A DNA stretch of 5,349 nucleotides, taken from positions 1 through 5,349 of the forward strand of contig JAPPQG010000024.1 of the NCBI GenBank assembly GCA_028816945.1, read 5' to 3'. Each line of letters opens with the position of its first letter. The first letter of the stretch is position 1. The stretch is from Alphaproteobacteria bacterium (GTDB taxonomy: Bacteria > Pseudomonadota > Alphaproteobacteria > RS24). The notes beneath the pieces were generated by a model that ran no database searches, had not been told where the DNA came from, and saw nothing but the letters and a program-made list of their open reading frames with translations. Of this stretch, positions 1 to 4,076 are shown in pieces. A program made the position numbers and the translations under genes.

Positions 1-1063
1 GGCGCACCCGTAAAATTGTCCCGTGAATGCCAAAGTCAGACAAAACATTTTCTAACAAACGCGCATTGGCTTCTAATGCGTCTTGGCTAATTTTACTTCT
101 ATTGCGTTGGCGTGGTTCGGCAAGCAAATGCAAGGGGGGCAATTCAAATTGTGTTTTGGGGTCAAGCGGTAGTCTGTGCTGTGCTTCGCGCGCCGCCCGT
201 TTGCTTGGGCGCGCTTTTTGTGTTGGCATATCGACAGGCACTGTTTCTCTTTTTGTTTGCGCGGTGGTTTTAGGGACGGCTTGCGCCTTATCGGGTGTGT
301 CTCGTGTGCTGTGTGTATCATGCGCCCTTTGTCTGCTATGCGCGCCGCGAATGCTTTGGGGCAAATAGAGACGCCCGACACTAATTGTTTTTATTTTGCT
401 TATGATTTGGCTTAATTTGCTAATTAAAAGGGCCACCCCGCGCACAGATTTTATGCTTAACTGCCATCCCCCTGCCGCGGTGAGCGCACAGGCAATTGCC
501 AAACTTGCAAAACATAAGCTTGCCCCAATGCGCACCATTATCACGCCATTTGGCGATAGGTTTATGCCGATAAGGGCCGCCCAATCGGGTAGCAAAACAA
601 AAACATACGCATTTAACCAAGCACTAAACCACAGACCAAGCAAGCCGCCGGCTGGGGGGTGTGCTGAATGGAGATTTTGCGGCCATAAAGCGGCGGCAAA
701 AGATAGACATATAAAGCCGCCTACCCAACAAAGCCACCTTACCCAAGCAAAGCGAATCGTATGATTGCGGATACGCCGCCACCCATAGGCCAAGCCCGCC
801 GGCAAAAGCGCCCATATGCCAATGCCGAAAATCTGCATAACTATATCAGCAATAATGGCCCCCATAACGCCCAGCCAATTTGCTACACCGTCATGGCTTA
901 CGCGATTCCAACTTGCATCCATGGGCGTATAATTGGCAAGGGCAAGGGCTAAAATGCTTGTTAGTGCCATAATAAACAGGCCAAAGCCTTCCCGTAAGCG
1001 GGCTTGTAGAAACCGCAAAAACATATATTTTATATTCTCAAAAATCGCCATTATTTGTGCCAT
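1..1063 (-). CDS. ftsK: DNA translocase FtsK, N-terminal part (gene runs off the left edge)
   Basis: This is the first 354 codons of FtsK, the septal membrane-anchored ATPase that pumps DNA and resolves chromosome dimers at division. Seen: an open frame with no stop to the window edge. Four hydrophobic segments lie at about residues 27-46, 65-93, 107-126 and 174-198, as in the FtsK membrane domain, with the typical GGLLG at 139-143 between the third and fourth. A polar, basic, probably disordered linker follows (about 204-305). Then comes the conserved entry to the alpha domain: FELPPLHLL at 306-314 and NARLLENVLSDFGIHG at 333-348. The linker is only about 100 residues, far shorter than in E. 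coli. The Walker motifs and gamma domain lie outside the window. The ATG at 1063 begins 3 nt after the upstream aminotransferase stop, which suggests translational coupling. An in-frame ATG at 1051 is an alternative start. No strong Shine-Dalgarno sequence is visible. Confidence 0.93.
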   Translation of the reverse strand, partial: MAQIMAIFENIKYMFLRFLQARLREGFGLFIMALTSILALALANYTPMDASWNRVSHDGVANWLGVMGAIIADIVMQIFGIGIWALLPAGLAYGWRRIRNHTIRFAWVRWLCWVGGFICLSFAAALWPQNLHSAHPPAGGLLGLWFSAWLNAYVFVLLPDWAALIGINLSPNGVIMVRIGASLCFASLAIACALTAAGGWQLSIKSVRGVALLISKLSQIISKIKTISVGRLYLPQSIRGAHSRQRAHDTHSTRDTPDKAQAVPKTTAQTKRETVPVDMPTQKARPSKRAAREAQHRLPLDPKTQFELPPLHLLAEPRQRNRSKISQDALEANARLLENVLSDFGIHGTILRVR

Positions 1064-1066
1064 TAC

Positions 1067-2284
1067 TTATTCTGCTTGTTTTAATATATCACGCATTTGC
1101 GAAAGGGCGGCGATTGTTTCTGCTTCTGGCACGACAAGGGCGACACGAATATAGGCTTGTGCGGGGTTTTGGCCTGTACTGTTTTGCGCCAAATAGGCGC
1201 CGGGTAAAACTCTTATACCTGCTTCTTGCCATAATTTTTGCGCCGCCGCCTCTCCATTGCCTGTTTTCAGCCATAGGAAAAAGCCCGCTTGTGGCCTGTA
1301 AAAGTCAAAATGCCCGTCTAAAATAATTTCCGCTTGCGCCATTTTGGCTTGATAAAGAGCGCGGTTATCGCCCACATGCGCATCATCGCCCCACGCCAAC
1401 GCGGCCGCTCTTTGTATGGCAATCGGTGTTTGCGGGGCGACAAGCAAACGTAATTGTAAAAAGTCATGCATAATGTCCTGCCCGCCCGCACAAAAGCCCG
1501 AGCGCAGGCCCGGCAGATTGGAGCGTTTAGAAAGGGATTGAAAGATAATTAAATTAGCTGCCCCCTCTTTTCGTTTGGCGGCACATTGTAGGGCTGAGAT
1601 AGGCGGATTTTTTGCGTAGGCTTGGTCGTAAATATCGATATAGCATTCATCAATGATGAGCAGAAAGTCATGTTTGTGTGCTAGCTCTAATAAGCGGTCG
1701 ATATAAGACGCCTCAACAATCACCCCTTGTGGATTGGTTGGCGAGCAGAGGAAAAAACTATGCAGACTGTCTAATTGGGCTTTTGTCAAGGAGTCTAAAT
1801 CGGGCAGAAAGCCTGTCTCATCTGTTGCATTGAGATAAAGCGGTTGGCGGCCAGCCGCCAAAGCACCCGCCGCATAAAGTTGATAAAAAGGGTTCGGCAT
1901 AGCAATATGCGTTTTGTGCGGGCTTTTATAGCGGTCTATTTGCGGGATTAAAAACAGCCCTTCACGCGTGCCATTCACGGGCAGGATTTGATAGTCTTTT
2001 TCAAGCAAAGCGGGGCTTATTGAAAAGCGCCGCTGCAACCAATCCCGTATGGCAGTGCGCCATATGGGGAGGCCGTCAGGGGGTGGATATTGGCTGAAAC
2101 TTGCTAAATGGCGGGTGAGTTCATCTAATACAAATTGTGGCGGTTGATGTTGCGGATTGCCAATCGCTAAATCAATTATTGGGCGTGTATCGGCTTGCGG
2201 ATAGTCAAGCAGGGCGCGCAATTTAGCAAAAGGCGAGCGAATTATAGGAGCGGGTTCAGCGGTTTGTGACATATGTAATTTCAT
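1067..2284 (-). CDS. dapC: DapC-type N-succinyldiaminopimelate aminotransferase (class I/II PLP fold)
   Basis: Predicted to transfer the amino group from glutamate to N-succinyl-2-amino-6-ketopimelate in the cytosolic succinylase branch of lysine/meso-diaminopimelate synthesis, feeding peptidoglycan. Seen, numbering from a TTG at 2290 (407 codons): DLAIGNPQH near 40-48, LPVNGTREGLF at 103-113, SPTNPQG at 183-189, IIDECY at 212-217 (D214 and Y217, PLP ring contacts), SLSKRSNLPGLRSGF at 252-266 with Schiff-base K255 and phosphate-binding R263, and substrate-carboxylate R382 in YIRVALV. The SLSKRSN-PGLRSGF form is typical of the DapC subgroup, so this is more specific than a generic aminotransferase call. 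I chose the ATG at 2284 over the TTG at 2290; an ATG at 2272 is equally credible because family homology begins only after it. None has a clear Shine-Dalgarno sequence. The gene ends 3 nt before ftsK. Substrate remains inferred, since related enzymes use other amino donors or acceptors. Confidence 0.88.
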   Translation of the reverse strand: MKLHMSQTAEPAPIIRSPFAKLRALLDYPQADTRPIIDLAIGNPQHQPPQFVLDELTRHLASFSQYPPPDGLPIWRTAIRDWLQRRFSISPALLEKDYQILPVNGTREGLFLIPQIDRYKSPHKTHIAMPNPFYQLYAAGALAAGRQPLYLNATDETGFLPDLDSLTKAQLDSLHSFFLCSPTNPQGVIVEASYIDRLLELAHKHDFLLIIDECYIDIYDQAYAKNPPISALQCAAKRKEGAANLIIFQSLSKRSNLPGLRSGFCAGGQDIMHDFLQLRLLVAPQTPIAIQRAAALAWGDDAHVGDNRALYQAKMAQAEIILDGHFDFYRPQAGFFLWLKTGNGEAAAQKLWQEAGIRVLPGAYLAQNSTGQNPAQAYIRVALVVPEAETIAALSQMRDILKQAE

Positions 2285-2301
2285 CGGCAATTTAGTTATG
2301 G

Positions 2302-2318
2302 GCGCGAATCACTCGCGC
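2302..2318. repeat. GC-rich inverted repeat just upstream of dapC
   Basis: The sequence GCGCGAATCACTCGCGC has 6-bp perfect arms and a 5-nt loop, 17 nt upstream of the dapC ATG at 2284. If the proposed dapC promoter is right, it sits at the very start of the transcript. It could be an operator or a 5'-leader stem-loop. No T-run follows on either strand, so it is not a typical intrinsic terminator. Confidence 0.4.
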
Positions 2319-2319
2319 A

Positions 2320-2349
2320 AGTCTAACCTGTTACGCCTTGCTAGGTCAA
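2320..2349 (-). promoter_or_regulatory. possible sigma-70 promoter for dapC-ftsK
   Basis: On the minus strand, TTGACC (2349-2344; five of six match the -35 consensus) is followed after 18 nt by TAGACT (2325-2320; four of six match the -10 consensus). The start of transcription would fall near 2313, about 30 nt before the dapC ATG. It lies between the palindrome array and dapC, so dapC could be expressed independently of amt. The match is moderate and this is inference only. Confidence 0.3.
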
Positions 2350-2373
2350 AGTATGAAATAGCCGAATATATCA

Positions 2374-2448
2374 GTATCTCGACACGAAGTATCTCGATAC
2401 GAAGTGTCTCGATACCAAGCGTCTCGACGCCAAGTATCTCGATACAAG
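2374..2448. repeat. tandem array of five 15-bp units, each a 12-bp near-palindrome
   Basis: Five contiguous 15-bp units start at 2374, 2389, 2404, 2419 and 2434. Each holds two 5-nt arms around a central TC (GA on the minus strand) plus a 3-nt linker (GAA, GAA, CAA, CAA, AAG). Cores are GTATCTCGACAC, GTATCTCGATAC, GTGTCTCGATAC, GCGTCTCGACGC and GTATCTCGATAC. Three are perfectly symmetric. The first and third each have one mismatched pair, A:C and G:T on the plus strand. The fourth unit differs at four positions that remain paired. The array lies between the amt stop and dapC, both on the minus strand. There are no unique spacers, so it is not a CRISPR. A plus-strand open frame of 91 codons crosses it, but shows no sign of being a gene. 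Function unknown. Confidence 0.85.
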
Positions 2449-2452
2449 GTTA

Positions 2453-2468
2453 CAGTGTCGAGACACTG
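2453..2468. repeat. inverted single copy of the mini-palindrome unit
   Basis: CAGTGTCGAGACACTG has 7-nt perfect arms around a central GA on the plus strand, the opposite orientation to the five tandem units next to it. The core GTGTCGAGACAC (2455-2466) recurs exactly at 2488-2499. The two copies are separated by a sequence with its own small hairpin (CCGCG at 2472-2476 pairing with CGCGG at 2484-2488). Confidence 0.75.
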
Positions 2469-2487
2469 ATGCCGCGCGCCTGTCGCG

Positions 2488-2499
2488 GTGTCGAGACAC
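2488..2499. repeat. second inverted mini-palindrome, abutting the amt stop codon
   Basis: A perfect GTGTCGAGACAC, identical to the core at 2455-2466, ends 3 nt beyond the amt stop. With the neighbouring 16-bp copy it could form consecutive stem-loops at the 3' end of amt mRNA and protect it or attenuate readthrough. There is no T-run downstream on the minus strand, so it does not look like a classic intrinsic terminator. Confidence 0.65.
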
Positions 2500-2502
2500 G
2501 GG

Positions 2503-3738
2503 CTATTGTTGGGAGGTTAGCCGTGATTCTGGTTCAGATTGGATATGATGAATGGCAAGGTCGGCACCCATAAATTCCTCTTCTTCGCTTAACCGAATGC
2601 CAATCGTATATTTCAGCACACCATAAACGAGCAAGCCGCCGGCAAAAGCATAAAGACAGCCTACCAATGTGCCGATAAGTTGCGACATAAAACTCACCCC
2701 GCCTAATCCGCCAAGTGCTTCCATGCCGAAAATACCAGCCGCAATCCCGCCCCATGCGCCTGCTAGCCCATGTAAAGGCCACACGCCTAGCACATCATCA
2801 ATTTTGAGTTTTTCTTGGCAAATGGTGAAAAAGACGACAAAAATCCCGCCACCAATCGCCCCTGTTGCAAACGCGCCCAATGGGTGCATAAGGTTTGAGC
2901 CTGCGCAAACAGCTACCAAGCCTGCCAATGCGCCATTATGGACAAAGCCGGGGTCACATTTACCAATGAATAAAGCCGCCAAAATACCGCCTGCCATAGC
3001 CAATAATGAATTCATCGCAACCAGCCCTGAAACGCCTTCCAAAGATTGTGCGCTCATCACATTAAAGCCAAACCAGCCAATACATAAAAGCCATGAGCCA
3101 AGTGCCAGCCATGGGATAGAAGAAGGCGGGAAGGCTTGGCCTTTTTTGCCATTTTGTGGATAGCGGCCGCGCCGTGCGCCAAGCATTAAGACAGCACCCA
3201 GAGCCGCCCAGCCGCCTACGGCATGGACGACCACTGAGCCTGCAAAATCATTAAAAGCGGCGCCAAATGTGCTTTCTAGCCAATTTTGAAAGCCCGCATT
3301 GCCATTCCATATCATGCCCTCAAAAAAGGGATAAACGAGGGCGACAAAGAGGGCAGTTGCAAATAATTGAGGCAGAAATTTCGCCCGCTCAGCAATCCCG
3401 CCTGAGACAATAGCAGGGATTGCGGCAGCAAATGTCAATAAAAAGAAAAATTTCACCAAGCCCAAACCCTGCGCCGCAAACATGCTATTTTCCACATCCC
3501 CTTGTAAAACGGCCGCGGTGGCGAGAAAATGGATGCCATAGGCAATGCCATAGCCAATGAAAAAATAAGCGATTGTGGAAAGGGCAAAATCGGAAATAAT
3601 TTTCACAAGCGCATTCACTTGGTTTTTCTTGCGCACTGTGCCGACTTCTAGGAAAGCAAACCCGCCATGCATTGCAAAAACGAGAATAGCCCCTATAAGC
3701 AGGAAAAAAACATCTCCGCCAACATTTTGTTCGGTCAT
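2503..3738 (-). CDS. amt: Ammonium channel/transporter, Amt/Mep/Rh family
   Basis: A 411-residue inner-membrane protein that conducts ammonium/ammonia, normally as a trimer gated by PII proteins. Seen: about eleven hydrophobic segments; AMHGGFAFLEVGTVRKKNQ at 22-40; GGIAERAKF at 113-121; DFAGSVVVH at 164-172, where D164 and H172 match E. coli AmtB D160 and H168; GWFGFNVMSA at 221-230; and VWPLHGLAGAWGG at 319-331 with H323 matching AmtB H318. The twin-histidine pore is therefore intact. The cytosolic tail (IRLSEEEEFMGADLAIH, about 381-397) resembles the PII-contacting C-terminus of the family. I chose the ATG at 3738 because an AGGAG sits 7-8 nt upstream and the family N-terminus begins there. 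The open frame upstream to 3894 encodes nothing Amt-like and contains the promoter. No glnK lies next to it, although one often does. The stop is followed at once by mini-palindromes. Confidence 0.95.
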   Translation of the reverse strand: MTEQNVGGDVFFLLIGAILVFAMHGGFAFLEVGTVRKKNQVNALVKIISDFALSTIAYFFIGYGIAYGIHFLATAAVLQGDVENSMFAAQGLGLVKFFFLLTFAAAIPAIVSGGIAERAKFLPQLFATALFVALVYPFFEGMIWNGNAGFQNWLESTFGAAFNDFAGSVVVHAVGGWAALGAVLMLGARRGRYPQNGKKGQAFPPSSIPWLALGSWLLCIGWFGFNVMSAQSLEGVSGLVAMNSLLAMAGGILAALFIGKCDPGFVHNGALAGLVAVCAGSNLMHPLGAFATGAIGGGIFVVFFTICQEKLKIDDVLGVWPLHGLAGAWGGIAAGIFGMEALGGLGGVSFMSQLIGTLVGCLYAFAGGLLVYGVLKYTIGIRLSEEEEFMGADLAIHHIQSEPESRLTSQQ

Positions 3739-3744
3739 GATAAA

Positions 3745-3751
3745 TCTCCTC
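3745..3751 (-). promoter_or_regulatory. strong ribosome binding site of amt
   Basis: GAGGAGA on the minus strand, 6 nt before the ATG at 3738. It is the only strong Shine-Dalgarno sequence in the window and fixes the amt start, ruling out the longer open frame. Two copies of TGACATG on the plus strand (3759-3765 and 3770-3776) lie just upstream with an 11-bp period, around the predicted transcription start. Confidence 0.8.
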
Positions 3752-3784
3752 AATGTTTTGACATGATTCTGACATGGGATATAA

Positions 3785-3800
3785 CGCAAAAACCATGCCA
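3785..3800 (-). promoter_or_regulatory. sigma-54 (RpoN) -24/-12 promoter of amt
   Basis: The minus strand reads TGGCATGGTTTTTGCG from 3800 to 3785. Against the consensus TGGCAYRNNNNTTGCW only the last base differs, and the invariant GG and GC have the right spacing. Transcription would start about 12 nt beyond the GC, near 3774, giving a leader of about 36 nt with the strong ribosome binding site. Sigma-54 control of amt genes under nitrogen limitation through NtrC is well known in proteobacteria, so motif, position and gene function agree. An activator site was not identified. Confidence 0.8.
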
Positions 3801-3924
3801 GAATGGGATAAAATAGTGAATGGCAGGCAATTTGTCTATAAGCGCACGAAAAGCAGGGCTTTATCGGCAAATAAGCGGCTGAATGGTGGCGCATAGGTGA
3901 CAGGGGCGTTGTTTATATTAAAAA

Positions 3925-3943
3925 TTGCCTATAAACTAGGCAA
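3925..3943. repeat. perfect inverted repeat in the divergent promoter region
   Basis: TTGCCTATAAACTAGGCAA has 7-bp perfect arms around a 5-nt centre. The half-site TAGGCA recurs at 3978 and 4008 on the same strand, which suggests a regulator-binding array rather than a terminator, as no T-run follows. It lies about 125 bp upstream of the amt sigma-54 element and about 115 bp upstream of the ubiH start, so it could serve either gene. No regulator can be named. Confidence 0.45.
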
Positions 3944-3995
3944 AGACAGGGTGGCTTGCTAGAATATGTCTAAAAAATAGGCACCCCTGCCATAA

Positions 3996-4005
3996 GCACT
4001 CGTGC
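3996..4005. repeat. lone mini-palindrome unit in the amt-ubiH gap
   Basis: GCACTCGTGC has 4-nt arms around a central TC. Its reverse complement GCACGAGTGC is the exact inner core of the first and fourth units of the array inside ubiH (4217-4228 and 4262-4273), about 210 bp away in the opposite orientation. It may be a seed or remnant of the same element. Confidence 0.5.
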
Positions 4006-4042
4006 CGTAGGCAATCAATAGCGGGCAAGATAGATTAAACTA

Positions 4043-4051
4043 TGCTATAAC
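4043..4051 (+). promoter_or_regulatory. possible extended -10 promoter of the ubiH-type gene
   Basis: TGCTATAAC fits an extended -10 element (TGN followed by TATAAC, five of six to consensus). The -35 position (around 4023-4028, GGGCAA) is poor, which an extended -10 can offset. The expected transcription start is about 7 nt after the hexamer, which falls on or next to the ATG at 4058, so the message may be leaderless or have a leader of about 12 nt if the ATG at 4070 is used. This fits the lack of any Shine-Dalgarno sequence. Confidence 0.35.
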
Positions 4052-4052
4052 A

Positions 4053-4076
4053 ATGCCATGCAAGATGCCATGCAAA
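4053..4076 (+). repeat. 12-bp tandem duplication over the ubiH start codon
   Basis: ATGCCATGCAAG (4053-4064) is followed directly by ATGCCATGCAAA (4065-4076), eleven of twelve identical. The duplication creates two in-frame start codons at 4058 and 4070, so the first four codons of the longer protein (MQDA) may be a by-product of it. It does not change the reading frame. Confidence 0.7.

Larger units (their letters stand above)
3739..4057. other. divergent amt-ubiH intergenic region (319 bp), no gene seen
   Basis: I see no RNA gene and no plausible protein here. Reading towards amt it holds a Shine-Dalgarno sequence and a sigma-54 promoter. Reading towards ubiH it holds a 7-bp-arm inverted repeat, three copies of TAGGCA (3937, 3978 and 4008), a lone mini-palindrome and a possible extended -10 element. 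I looked for an NtrC site of the GCAC-N7-GTGC type upstream of the sigma-54 promoter and found no convincing one. Confidence 0.7.

Noticed and set aside
27..764. Several plus- and minus-strand open frames over the first kilobase
   Set aside because: They overlap the ftsK reading frame, which has clear family motifs and runs unbroken from 1063 to the left edge.
2374..2499. CRISPR array
   Set aside because: The repeated unit is 15 bp with a 3-nt linker and no unique spacers, and no cas genes are present.
2453..2502. Rho-independent terminator of amt
   Set aside because: Stem-loops are present but no T-run follows on the minus strand.
2298..2573. Plus-strand open frame of 91 codons
   Set aside because: It is mostly the translated palindrome array (repeating S-I-S-T-R-S type residues), then overlaps the end of amt on the opposite strand, and has no ribosome binding site or family resemblance.
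2669..3163. Plus-strand open frame of 164 codons
   Set aside because: It lies wholly antisense to the well-supported amt gene and has a biased composition expected of a shadow frame.
3842..3857. NtrC binding site upstream of the amt promoter
   Set aside because: The sequence is loosely like GCAC-N7-GTGC, but its half-sites are imperfect and spaced one base too far apart.
3739..3894. N-terminal extension of amt by 52 codons
   Set aside because: It contains the sigma-54 promoter and the strong ribosome binding site, and its residues do not resemble an Amt N-terminus or a clean signal peptide.
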